Part shown: piece by piece, positions 1-6,960 of the stretch
Numbering within the stretch: position 1 is the stretch's first letter
Layout of the letters: each line of letters begins with the position of its first letter
Origin: Ahrensia sp.
GTDB taxonomy: Bacteria; Pseudomonadota; Alphaproteobacteria; Rhizobiales; Rhizobiaceae
Assembly: GCA_003233475.1 (NCBI GenBank)
Contig: QILU01000082.1
Location: 1 to 12,279 of the forward strand
Direction of reading: 5' to 3'
DNA: 12,279 bases
Program-made: the position numbers and the translations under genes
Notes under the pieces: generated by a model
Databases searched by the model: none
What the model was told of the DNA's origin: nothing
Seen by the model: only the letters and a program-made list of their open reading frames with translations

Positions 1-270
1 GGAATTTTGACCACAAGGGGTGGAATGACCAGTCACGCAGCCGTTGTCGCGCGCGGCATGGGAAAACCCTGCATAACGGCAGCCATGTCATTAAAAATTG
101 ATATGGCTAATCAGAATTGTAGCAGCATGAACTTAGTATTGAAGGCAGGGGAAATTATTACAATTGATGGCGGCAGTGGCATGGTGTTTGAAGGCGAACA
201 GGAAATTGTCGTGCCGAAACCCGAAGGGGATATGGCGCTCCTATTAAGCTGGAAAGCTGAATTGGGTTGA
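1..270 (+). CDS. Pyruvate,phosphate dikinase-like protein, C-terminal part (mobile phosphohistidine domain), 5'-partial
   Basis: The open frame runs in from the left edge and ends with TGA at 268-270. The first residues carry the signature of the PEP-utilising mobile domain, TTRGGMTSHAAVVARGMGKP, in which the histidine of SHAAVVAR is the residue that shuttles phosphate in pyruvate,phosphate dikinase (PPDK) and PEP synthase. The following beta-rich part (KAGEIITIDGGSG...FEGE) fits the rest of that swivelling domain. In canonical PPDK the chain continues for about 350 more residues into the PEP/pyruvate-binding TIM barrel; here it stops just after the domain-end helix (LLSWKAELG), and the next gene lies on the opposite strand 22 bp away. 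It is therefore a PPDK-like protein made only of an ATP-grasp part (presumed, outside the window) and the mobile domain, or a truncated PPDK. The domain assignment is firm; the function of this short form is unknown. Confidence 0.85.
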   Translation, partial: GILTTRGGMTSHAAVVARGMGKPCITAAMSLKIDMANQNCSSMNLVLKAGEIITIDGGSGMVFEGEQEIVVPKPEGDMALLLSWKAELG

Positions 271-293
271 ATTATATCCGACCAATTTTTCTT
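261..293 (+). terminator. Candidate rho-independent terminator of the PPDK-like gene
   Basis: An imperfect hairpin overlaps the stop codon: GGTTG at 265-269 pairs with CGACC at 279-283 (one G-T wobble), extended by TT/AA pairs after one bulged G, with a 9-base loop. It is followed directly by TTTTTCTTT at 286-293. The stem is short, so this is moderate evidence. It would close the plus-strand gene before the convergent aminotransferase. Confidence 0.35.
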
Positions 294-1645
294 TAAGGCG
301 AGCGTAACCCCTCCTTATTCACCCAGCCTTCGGTTTCATCCAAGGCCAGTTCCAGCCGATCCTCCTCTTGCGTGATGATCATCGGCGGGCATATGGACAT
401 AGTGTCACCGATTGCACGTAAAATAAGCCCGTGGTTCTGGCAGAAATTCGCGCATTGGGGGCCGACCCCCTGGGAGGGATCAAAGGAGCGCTTACTGGCT
501 TTATCAGCGACAATTTCCACCCCGGCCATCAGGCCGGAATTGCGCACTTCACCCACCAAAGGATGGTCGGCCAATTTAGCCAGTCGTTTTTCCAGAACAG
601 GAGTGAGCGCCTGAACCATTCCGCACACGTCCATGCTGGCCCCAAGAGCACAACCCAGGGGATGCCCGCCGTATGTGTAACCGTGGCCAAATATGCCGAT
701 TTTCGCAGACTGCGCTTCCAGCGCTTCCATCATAAATTCAGGAACCATTACCGCGCCAAGAGGTGCATAGGCTGAGGTCAGTTGTTTCGCGACAGAAATT
801 GTATCCGGCACCATATTGTGGGTTGTCGCGCCAAACCAGTGGCCCGTTCTGCCAAATCCGGTAATTACCTCGTCAGCAATCAGCATAATATCATGCTGTG
901 TTAGAATGGCTTGAATAGCTTCAAAATATCCTGCGGGTGGGACAATAACCCCGCCAGCCCCCATCACCGGTTCTGCAATCATTGCAGCAATCGTATCCCC
1001 GCCTTCCCGCTCAATCAACTCTTCCAGCGATTTTGCCATGCGCACGGTGAACTCTGCTTCACTCTCTCCATCCAGTCCAAAACGATAATGATGGGGGCAA
1101 TCAGTATGCAAAATACCATCAAAAGGAAGGTCAAAGTCCCGGTGATTGTTGGGCAACCCGGTCAATGATGCCGCCATCAACGTCACCCCATGATAGGCTT
1201 TCATCCGGGAAATGATCTTTTTCTTCTTCGGTCGCCCCAGTGCGTTGTTGTAGTACCATGCAAGCTTCACTTGGGTGTCATTGGCTTCGGAGCCGCTGGA
1301 CGTAAAAAACACTTTCGACATTGGAACCGGCGATAATTCTTTCAGCTTTTCAGCAAGCTCAATCGCAGGTTCTGTACCGCGCGGACCAAATTGATGGTAA
1401 TAGGGCAGGGAACGCATTTGCCGATCACTGGCCTCAATCATTTCCTCATTGCCAAAACCAAGTCCGGTGCACCAAAGCCCGGCCATGCCCTCGATATATT
1501 CTTTGCCCTGGGTATCGCGAATGAAGACTCCTTCTCCGCTGGAAATAATCGTTGGGCCAATTTCCCGAAGTTTATGAAGCGCGGCATAAGGGTGAAGAAC
1601 CGCATCAAGATCACGAACCTGGAGGTTTGACAAAGGCTTGGTCAT
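293..1645 (-). CDS. Class III PLP-dependent aminotransferase (omega-amino acid/polyamine:pyruvate type)
   Basis: This is a complete 450-residue cytosolic fold-type I aminotransferase. Visible landmarks are MAGLWCTGLGFG (about 54-65), the PLP phosphate-binding SSGSEAND (116-123), YHG (151-153), EPVMGAGG (225-232), IADEVITGFGRTG (256-268) with Asp258 contacting the pyridine nitrogen, and DTISVAKQLTSAY with the Schiff-base lysine Lys287. The overall pattern resembles omega-amino acid--pyruvate and putrescine/polyamine aminotransferases, which move an amino group from a terminal amine to pyruvate; the exact amine donor cannot be told from sequence. The start at 1645 (MTKPLSNLQV) is chosen over an upstream in-frame ATG at 1822 because GGAG lies 8 bases before it, length fits the family, and the upstream extension would overlap the divergent gene. 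It converges on the PPDK-like gene and shares a 136-bp divergent promoter region with the acyl-CoA synthetase. Confidence 0.93.
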   Translation of the reverse strand: MTKPLSNLQVRDLDAVLHPYAALHKLREIGPTIISSGEGVFIRDTQGKEYIEGMAGLWCTGLGFGNEEMIEASDRQMRSLPYYHQFGPRGTEPAIELAEKLKELSPVPMSKVFFTSSGSEANDTQVKLAWYYNNALGRPKKKKIISRMKAYHGVTLMAASLTGLPNNHRDFDLPFDGILHTDCPHHYRFGLDGESEAEFTVRMAKSLEELIEREGGDTIAAMIAEPVMGAGGVIVPPAGYFEAIQAILTQHDIMLIADEVITGFGRTGHWFGATTHNMVPDTISVAKQLTSAYAPLGAVMVPEFMMEALEAQSAKIGIFGHGYTYGGHPLGCALGASMDVCGMVQALTPVLEKRLAKLADHPLVGEVRNSGLMAGVEIVADKASKRSFDPSQGVGPQCANFCQNHGLILRAIGDTMSICPPMIITQEEDRLELALDETEGWVNKEGLRSP

Positions 1646-1670
1646 GGAAATTCTCCGCAATAGTTTTAGT

Positions 1671-1693
1671 TTGCGAACGGTGGCGGATTCGCA
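1671..1693. promoter_or_regulatory. Operator-like dyad in the divergent aminotransferase/acyl-CoA synthetase region
   Basis: TTGCGAA at 1671-1677 is mirrored by TTCGCA at 1688-1693, with 10 bases between arms. It lies 26 bases upstream of the aminotransferase start and just upstream of the likely promoter of the plus-strand gene, where a regulator could act on both. No regulator gene is in the window, so this is only a candidate site. Confidence 0.3.
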
Positions 1694-1696
1694 CAT

Positions 1697-1723
1697 TTGT
1701 CGCAAGTCTAATTTTGCTAATAT
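1697..1723 (+). promoter_or_regulatory. Candidate extended -10 promoter of the acyl-CoA synthetase gene
   Basis: TAATAT at 1718-1723 is preceded by TGC, giving an extended -10 element. TTGTCG at 1697-1702 is a possible -35, but the 15-base spacer is short. Transcription would begin near 1730, leaving a leader of about 50 bases that contains the hairpin at 1744-1778. Confidence 0.38.
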
Positions 1724-1743
1724 CGCCTCTTTACGCCAACCCA

Positions 1744-1778
1744 ATTCTCCCCCAATAATGGCACCAGAATGGGAGAAT
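1744..1778 (+). promoter_or_regulatory. Inverted repeat that pairs with the ribosome binding site of the acyl-CoA synthetase gene
   Basis: ATTCTCCC at 1744-1751 is the exact reverse complement of GGGAGAAT at 1771-1778. The right arm contains GGGAG, the ribosome binding site 6 bases before the ATG at 1782. In the mRNA the arms could fold into an 8-bp stem with a 19-base loop, hiding the ribosome binding site. The pairing is exact; a regulatory role is inference. Confidence 0.45.
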
Positions 1779-1781
1779 ACT

Positions 1782-3410
1782 ATGCTAGGATTAATGCAGG
1801 AATGGCCACTGCTGTGCCACAAAATTATCGACTATGCTGCTGCACAACACGGCAAGCGGGAGGTTATCACCCGCTCGATTGAAGGCCCCATAACCCGCAC
1901 CACCTATGAACAGATCCATAAGCGCTCGAAGCGAGTGGCACAAGCTCTGGAAGCAGAAGGATATAAGCTTGGAGACCGCATTGCCACTTTGGGCTGGAAC
2001 ACCGCCCGTCATATGGAATGCTGGTATGGTATTATGGGAATTGGAGCCATCTATCACACTTTGAACCCGCGCCTGTTTCCTCAACAGATCGCCTGGATAA
2101 TGAATCATGCGGAAGATAAAGCCATTTTTGTCGACCTCACTTTCCTGCCCATTATCGAAGCGATTGCAGCGGAAGTTTCCTCGCTGAAAAAGATAATAGT
2201 TCTCACCGACCGCGAGCACATGCCAAAAGAAAGTAAACTCGATCTGGTCTGTTATGAAGAGTGGATCATGGCGGGTGATGGAGAATTTGAGTGGAAAACC
2301 TTTGAGGAAAATACTGCCTGCGGCATGTGTTACACATCGGGCACAACGGGAGACCCCAAAGGGGTGCTTTATTCCCATCGCTCAAATTTGTTGCATGCTT
2401 TGATAGCCAGCATGCCGGATGCCCTGGGTCTGGCCTCAAATGAAATCATTATGCCCGTTGTTCCCATGTTCCACGCCAATGCTTGGGGAATTGCCCATGC
2501 GGCTCCCATGGTGGGCGCCACTATTGTAAATCCGGGCGGGAAGATGGACGGCGCATCGATCTATGAACTTCTGGACACTGAAAAAGTGACCTTCACAGCG
2601 GCGGTGCCAACCGTCTGGCTCATGTTGCTGGATTATCTTGAAGAGACCGGGAAAAAGCTGCCCCATCTCAAGCGAGTTGTGATCGGAGGTGCCGCATGCC
2701 CGCGCGCCATGACGCAAAAATTCCAGGATGTATATGATGTCGATGTGGTCCATGCTTGGGGAATGACAGAAATGAGTCCGTTGGGAACATTGGGCTCACT
2801 CAAACCGGAATACAGCGCACTGAAGGGCGATACCCGCCTGGATATACAAGAAAAGCAGGGTTATGCACCGTTCGGGGTGGAGATGAAAATTACCGACGAT
2901 GATAATGTCGAGCGTCCCTGGGATGGAAAGTCCTTCGGCAAACTGAAAGTACGTGGCCCGGCTGTTGCCAAAGCTTACTATGGCGGTGACGGAGCAGAGC
3001 AATTCGACGGGGATAACTGGTTTGACACGGGCGACGTGGCCCACATTAATGAAAACGGCTATATGCAAATTACTGACCGGGCAAAAGACGTGATTAAATC
3101 AGGCGGGGAATGGATTTCCACCATTGATCTGGAAAATATTGCTGTTGGTCACCCCGATATTCAAGAGGCGGCGGTAATAGGCATCAAACATCCCAAATGG
3201 GATGAACGCCCCTTGCTGATTTGTATTAAAAAAGAAGGCAAAAACCCAACTGTCCAGGAGGTTCTGAAATTTATGGAGGGGAAAATTGCTAAATGGTGGA
3301 TGCCAGACGATGTGGCGTTTGTTGATGAAATTCCCCATACTGCTACCGGCAAAATTCAGAAAATGGAACTGCGGGAACAATTTGCGGATTACAAACTACC
3401 AACCGCGTAA
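1782..3410 (+). CDS. Medium/long-chain fatty acyl-CoA synthetase (AlkK/FadD-like, AMP-forming)
   Basis: This is a complete 542-residue member of the adenylate-forming (ANL) superfamily that activates fatty acids to acyl-CoA through an acyl-AMP intermediate. Motifs in order: the ATP-binding P-loop TSGTTGDPKG (185-194), WGMTEMSP (from 326), DTGD ending at Asp418, TDRAKD with Arg433, GEWIS (442-446), and the C-terminal TATGKIQK with catalytic Lys524. The N-terminus (MLGLMQEWPLL) and about 540-residue length match the AlkK-like branch, usually medium- to long-chain specific; chain length cannot be set from sequence. The ATG at 1782 is preferred over in-frame ATGs at 1638 and 1758 because GGGAG sits at 1771-1775 and the family begins there. 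It is likely co-transcribed with the DUF1499 gene 37 bp downstream. Confidence 0.93.
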   Translation: MLGLMQEWPLLCHKIIDYAAAQHGKREVITRSIEGPITRTTYEQIHKRSKRVAQALEAEGYKLGDRIATLGWNTARHMECWYGIMGIGAIYHTLNPRLFPQQIAWIMNHAEDKAIFVDLTFLPIIEAIAAEVSSLKKIIVLTDREHMPKESKLDLVCYEEWIMAGDGEFEWKTFEENTACGMCYTSGTTGDPKGVLYSHRSNLLHALIASMPDALGLASNEIIMPVVPMFHANAWGIAHAAPMVGATIVNPGGKMDGASIYELLDTEKVTFTAAVPTVWLMLLDYLEETGKKLPHLKRVVIGGAACPRAMTQKFQDVYDVDVVHAWGMTEMSPLGTLGSLKPEYSALKGDTRLDIQEKQGYAPFGVEMKITDDDNVERPWDGKSFGKLKVRGPAVAKAYYGGDGAEQFDGDNWFDTGDVAHINENGYMQITDRAKDVIKSGGEWISTIDLENIAVGHPDIQEAAVIGIKHPKWDERPLLICIKKEGKNPTVQEVLKFMEGKIAKWWMPDDVAFVDEIPHTATGKIQKMELREQFADYKLPTA

Positions 3411-3447
3411 AGTCCGAAACAGTTTTTAAGAAACACGGTTAAAAAAT

Positions 3448-4443
3448 ATGGCGAGTTATGTTGCGAGATTGATACGGGTTGAACGACATCGTTCTTCTGC
3501 AGCCAACTGGTGCCAACGTCTGGCCGGGTTTGCTGTACCCTATTTAATAATCGTCATACTGGGTCACCGGTTTGGGGCGGTCGATACAATTACCACTTTC
3601 TGGTTGTTGGGTCTGGGGGTGATGATACTGATCGCGTCTCTCATAACAGGCGCACGAGGGTTTTATGAATTGTGGAATTATGGCCATGAGGCCGGGTTGA
3701 ATTCTGCCCGGGGCATGGCGCTGGCGCTGCTCTTGTTGTTGCCGTTTATTTATCAAGGGGCAAAAGCATTTTTACTTCCTCCAATATACGACATTTCGAC
3801 GGATTTAGATGAACCGCCGGCGTTTGATTCGGTTTTGGATGATCGCACGAGTGGCATGAACCCGGTTCTTGATCCGACAACGGTTACCAATGTCATGCAA
3901 TTGCGCTCCTACCCAAGGGTTGCTGCACGACGATACCCGCTTGGAATCGCACGTATTTTCAAAGAAGTAGTGGCACTGGTTGGAGAGCGGGGCTGGACTA
4001 TTCTTACTGCGAACACTGAGCAGGGAAGCGCACCAATAGACGAGGAAGGTTCTGGTTTGGTGGCAAAACCGGTTGCCGATTCAAGCGGAAGACCGCTACG
4101 GATTCCGCTGCCTATGAAACGACCCGTTTCAAATCAAAAGCTTGAGGAAGACCCAGAGCAACTTACCTTTGAAACTATCCAGGTCGCTCCCACCGGGCGG
4201 GCAGAAACTGAAGAGAACGGGGAAGAGGAGGAACGATATGTGGAAGCGGTTGCAACATCTTTTTTGTTTGGATTTGAAAGTGATGTGGTCATTCGTTTGG
4301 TGGAAGAAGAAGATGGAACACTGGTGGACATGCGTTCGGTTTCACGCTGGGGCCCCCATGATTTAGGTTCGAATGCCGAACGTGTTCTGCAATTCATGAA
4401 CGATTTAGACGCAGCTCTTCAAGGTCTTAGCCAGGGTTCTTAG
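3448..4443 (+). CDS. DUF1499 family membrane protein with long acidic insert
   Basis: The 331-residue product has about three hydrophobic segments near residues 25-40, 48-68 and 88-108, followed by a soluble part. The soluble part matches DUF1499: a first half with RSYPRVAARRYPLG and GWTIL (about 153-186) and a second half with ATSFLFGFESDVVIRL and VDMRSVSRWGPHDLGSNA (269-310). Proteins of this kind are common in alphaproteobacteria and have no assigned reaction. Between the two halves, where the family normally passes straight from 'GW' to the 'T.FGF.DD' strand, there is an insert of roughly 70 residues (190-262) ending in a Glu-rich run (AETEENGEEEER). The gene follows the acyl-CoA synthetase by 37 bp and probably shares its transcript; no good ribosome binding site precedes the ATG. 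Confidence 0.8.
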   Translation: MASYVARLIRVERHRSSAANWCQRLAGFAVPYLIIVILGHRFGAVDTITTFWLLGLGVMILIASLITGARGFYELWNYGHEAGLNSARGMALALLLLLPFIYQGAKAFLLPPIYDISTDLDEPPAFDSVLDDRTSGMNPVLDPTTVTNVMQLRSYPRVAARRYPLGIARIFKEVVALVGERGWTILTANTEQGSAPIDEEGSGLVAKPVADSSGRPLRIPLPMKRPVSNQKLEEDPEQLTFETIQVAPTGRAETEENGEEEERYVEAVATSFLFGFESDVVIRLVEEEDGTLVDMRSVSRWGPHDLGSNAERVLQFMNDLDAALQGLSQGS

Positions 4444-4452
4444 AGCCGTTCC

Positions 4453-4476
4453 CCTTTTGATGGTACCATCAAAAGG
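4453..4476. repeat. Perfect 24-bp palindrome between convergent genes
   Basis: CCTTTTGATGGTACCATCAAAAGG reads the same on both strands, centred on GGTACC. Outer flanks GTTCC (4448-4452) and GGAAC (4481-4485) can extend the pairing around a 4-base bulge. It lies 9 bases after the DUF1499 stop. It has no T-run in either direction, so it is not a standard terminator, but it may act as a 3' end hairpin or protein-binding site. Confidence 0.6.
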
Positions 4477-4490
4477 ATAAGGAACCGCGT

Positions 4491-4546
4491 AAAAACAAAG
4501 TCCTAGAGTCGTTCAGCGTTTCCATAAAACGCTGAACGACTCTAGG
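4491..4546 (-). terminator. Strong rho-independent terminator of the MBL-fold gene
   Basis: Two perfect 20-base arms (4502-4521 and 4527-4546) enclose a 5-base loop. Read on the minus strand the stem is followed by ACTTTGTTTTT (4491-4501). The TAG stop codon of the MBL-fold gene (4542-4544) lies inside the first arm, so the gene ends within its own terminator. On the plus strand no T-run follows, so it is directional. Confidence 0.85.
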
Positions 4547-5450
4547 CGGCGGTAAATTTTCCATCAATAGACGCCGCTCCCTTTGTTTTCACCACTCCGC
4601 GTGCGACAAGGTCTTCTAAATGGGCCAATACTGAGAGCCCGGCTGCCCCGTGTAGTTTCTTGTCGGTGGTGCGGTAAATAACGGCGACCATGTCCGGGAT
4701 TGTTTCACGCCCCTTTTGTACTTGTTCAAGGATAGCCCGCTCTCGCATTTTGCGATGGGTGCGCAAGGCGCGAACAAATTTGTGGGCTTTTTCCAGACGC
4801 CCCCCGTGCCCCGGAAAATATATCTGTTGGGGTTGGGCCAAAAGGGTGTTGAGGGATTCCATATAATCAACCATGGCGCCATCCGGCGGCGCGACAATGC
4901 TTGTTGCCCATGCCATTACATGATCACCGGGGAACAAATAGTCAGTACCAATCCAGCCAAAAGCCATATGATTGGCTGTATGCCCAGGGGTGAAAATTGA
5001 ATTTAACCCCCAGCCATCCCCTTCAATAATATCCCCGTGGTTTAAGTAGATATCCGGTTCAAATTCCAGATCACCGCTGGCATCTAAAAAATTGATTTCG
5101 CCAGTGTTGAGCGGACGGGAAGGGCGATGCCGACCTTCGGCAAAGATCTTCGCTCCCGTTTTTTCAGCCAGTGGCCGGGCCAGCGGGGAGTGGTCGACGT
5201 GGGTATGGGTGACAAGGATATGGCTGACATTCCGCCCGCCTATGGCTTGGATAATTGCTTCAAGATGGTCGTCGTCAGCAGGGCCGGGATCAATCACCGC
5301 CACGCGATCAACTCCTAACAGATAAGTATTTGTTCCGTGAAATGTAAACGGCGACGGATTGTTACATGTGATGCGGGAAAGCCCCGGAACCATCTCAACA
5401 GCTTCCCCGTATTGCGGGTCAAATTCGGTTCTAAATTTAGGGCCAGCCAT
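4542..5450 (-). CDS. Metallo-beta-lactamase-fold hydrolase (LACTB2/glyoxalase II-like) with C-terminal winged-helix domain
   Basis: This is a complete 302-residue enzyme of the MBL superfamily. Zinc ligands are visible: HTHVDH (82-87), PGHTANH with its His (155-161), the bridging Asp in PGDHVMAW (174-181) and the last His in PGHGG (213-217). After the catalytic domain, residues from about 225 to 302 form a helical region (LEDLVARGVV) typical of the winged-helix tail of LACTB2-like proteins. Members hydrolyse esters, thioesters or phosphodiesters; the substrate here is not predictable. It is transcribed divergently from the purine cluster with a 160-bp shared upstream region. The start ATG at 5450 fits the family but lacks an obvious ribosome binding site. 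It ends inside a strong terminator. Confidence 0.88.
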   Translation of the reverse strand: MAGPKFRTEFDPQYGEAVEMVPGLSRITCNNPSPFTFHGTNTYLLGVDRVAVIDPGPADDDHLEAIIQAIGGRNVSHILVTHTHVDHSPLARPLAEKTGAKIFAEGRHRPSRPLNTGEINFLDASGDLEFEPDIYLNHGDIIEGDGWGLNSIFTPGHTANHMAFGWIGTDYLFPGDHVMAWATSIVAPPDGAMVDYMESLNTLLAQPQQIYFPGHGGRLEKAHKFVRALRTHRKMRERAILEQVQKGRETIPDMVAVIYRTTDKKLHGAAGLSVLAHLEDLVARGVVKTKGAASIDGKFTAA

Positions 5451-5487
5451 TTTGCAACTGCTTTTACTTCATCAAATAATCGAGCCG

Positions 5488-5516
5488 ATTGTTCTAGGAG
5501 CAACAGCTCAAGTCAA
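5488..5516 (-). promoter_or_regulatory. Candidate sigma70-type promoter of the MBL-fold gene with overlapping dyad
   Basis: On the minus strand TTGACT (5516-5511) is followed after 17 bases by AACAAT (5493-5488), a good -35 with a weak -10. An imperfect dyad, TTGTTC-TAG-GAGCAA at 5489-5503, overlaps the -10 and spacer, where a repressor could bind. Both the promoter and the dyad are read from sequence alone. Confidence 0.35.
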
Positions 5517-5587
5517 TACGAACTGCATGTTTATAAATCGAAAATAAAACGGCGCGGCATTTATGTTTCTGCTAGTTTGAAAACAGA

Positions 5588-5593
5588 TATGAT
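5588..5593 (+). promoter_or_regulatory. Candidate -10 element for the SAF-domain oxidoreductase/puuE transcript
   Basis: TATGAT differs from the -10 consensus by one base. No convincing -35 stands 16-18 bases upstream. If used, transcription would start near 5600 and leave a leader of only about 11 bases before the ATG at 5611, in keeping with the lack of a ribosome binding site there. Confidence 0.22.
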
Positions 5594-5610
5594 CAAAAGC
5601 AAATATTCCC

Positions 5611-6960
5611 ATGAGTGAAACAAGACTACCGGACAGGCCTCTCCTTTCCGCTACCGGCCTCGCCGCCGATCTTGCCAAACGCGACGAAGAGGGAAAGCCG
5701 GTTCGGGTGTGCATTATTGGGGCTGGTGAAATGGGAACCGATCTTGTTACCGCCATTCGCCAAATGCGGGGGGTCGAAATTGCGTCCATCGTCGACCGCC
5801 GCTTGAAAAGCGCGAGGCCGGCAATGAAAATAGCCGGCTATGATGATGATACGGGGGTGGTTTGCGAAACCGCCAGCGCAATTCACAAGACAATCGAAGC
5901 GGGGGGTATCCCGATTGTTCAAGATGCTCATGAAGCTTTGAGCCATGATCTTGTTGATGTGGTTATTGACGCAACCGGCGTTCCCGAAGCAGGGGCTGAA
6001 TTGGGCCTCGCTACACTGGAGGCAGGCAAACATCTGGTGATGATGAATGTTGAGGCTGACGTGACGGTGGGCGGTATTTTGCAGGAAAAGGCCGCGCAAA
6101 AAGGTCTGGTTTACACCGTGGGCGCTGGCGATGAACCTAGCTCGGTCATGGAACTCTACGATTGGGTAACAGCGATGGGATACCCGGTGGTGGCCGCGGG
6201 TAAGGGCAAGAACAACGCTTTTAACATTGATGCGGTGCCGGATGATTATCGCGTTGAAGCTGAACGGCGCAATATGAACCCGCGAATGCTGGTGGAATTT
6301 GTCGATGGCTCCAAAACCATGGTTGAGATGTGCTGTATCGCCAATGCCACCGGGCTAACGCCGGATATTCCCGGAATGCACGGGCCTGATTGTGCGTTGG
6401 AAGAATTGCAAAATGTTCTGTGCCCCGTTGAGGATGGTGGAATCCTGTCCAAAAAGGGCTGCGTAGATTTCACTGTCGGAAAAGGCGTGGCCCCGGGAAT
6501 TTTTGTTGTTGCCGATATGGCTCATCCTCGCGTTCGCGAACGACTGAATGATCTTCATTTAGGCGAAGGCCCGTATTACACATTCTACCGTCCCTACCAT
6601 TTAACCAGTCTTGAAGTTCCGCTTTCTGCGGCCCGTGCCGTGTTGTACGGAACCAGTGACATGAAACCTCTTTCCCGTCCGGTGGCTGAAGTTTGTGCCC
6701 TGACAAAGAAGGATTTGAAAGCAGGCGATGCTCTCGACTTTATTGGCGAGACTTCCTATCGGTCATGGGCCATGCGGGCTGATGAGGCACGGGAGTTGAA
6801 AGCAATTCCCGTGGGGTTGCTAAACAGGGGAAAAGTATTGAACGATATTTCCAAGGGCAGTTTGATAACAACCAGCGATGTTGCGGTGAATAAGAATACG
6901 CCGCTTTACCGCCTTCGCATTGAGCAGGATGGCTGGCTGGGTTATGAGGGATGCGCATGA
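5611..6960 (+). CDS. NAD(P)-dependent homoserine-dehydrogenase-like oxidoreductase with C-terminal SAF domain (COG4091 type)
   Basis: The 449-residue product begins its Rossmann fold at VRVCIIGAGEMG (31-42), the dinucleotide-binding glycine motif, followed by VDVVIDATG and a central region with YTVGAGDEPSS. The C-terminal part (about 355-445: CALTKKDLKAGDALD ... AIPVGLL ... SKGSLITTSDV) is a SAF-type domain. This two-domain layout matches proteins annotated as predicted homoserine dehydrogenase. These are not the threonine-pathway enzyme, since the regulatory domain and context differ; they are thought to act on small sugar or hydroxy acids, but no reaction can be assigned here. Its stop overlaps the puuE start (ATGA), so the two are translationally coupled, which suggests a role next to allantoin breakdown. 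The chosen start lacks a clear ribosome binding site but gives a normal N-terminus. Confidence 0.85.
   Translation: MSETRLPDRPLLSATGLAADLAKRDEEGKPVRVCIIGAGEMGTDLVTAIRQMRGVEIASIVDRRLKSARPAMKIAGYDDDTGVVCETASAIHKTIEAGGIPIVQDAHEALSHDLVDVVIDATGVPEAGAELGLATLEAGKHLVMMNVEADVTVGGILQEKAAQKGLVYTVGAGDEPSSVMELYDWVTAMGYPVVAAGKGKNNAFNIDAVPDDYRVEAERRNMNPRMLVEFVDGSKTMVEMCCIANATGLTPDIPGMHGPDCALEELQNVLCPVEDGGILSKKGCVDFTVGKGVAPGIFVVADMAHPRVRERLNDLHLGEGPYYTFYRPYHLTSLEVPLSAARAVLYGTSDMKPLSRPVAEVCALTKKDLKAGDALDFIGETSYRSWAMRADEARELKAIPVGLLNRGKVLNDISKGSLITTSDVAVNKNTPLYRLRIEQDGWLGYEGCA
6946..6950 (+). promoter_or_regulatory. Ribosome binding site that sets the puuE start
   Basis: GAGGG lies 6 bases before the ATG at 6957 and directly abuts the in-frame ATG at 6951. 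The spacing selects 6957, which also overlaps the preceding stop as ATGA. Confidence 0.65.

Noticed and set aside
431..775. Plus-strand open frames inside the aminotransferase gene, and similar frames opposite the other genes
   Set aside because: They are antisense to well-conserved coding sequence and show no recognisable motifs or ribosome binding sites.
1114..1127. 14-base match TACCATCAAAAGGA shared with 4464-4477
   Set aside because: One copy lies inside the aminotransferase gene and the other in a palindrome; a single match this short is expected by chance in 12 kb.
1638..1781. Acyl-CoA synthetase start at 1638 or 1758
   Set aside because: Family N-terminus and a well-spaced GGGAG support 1782; the upstream stretch holds the promoter and overlaps the other gene's leader.
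4142..4366. 74-residue open frame within the DUF1499 gene
   Set aside because: It is an out-of-frame reading of the conserved DUF1499 segment, with no independent support.
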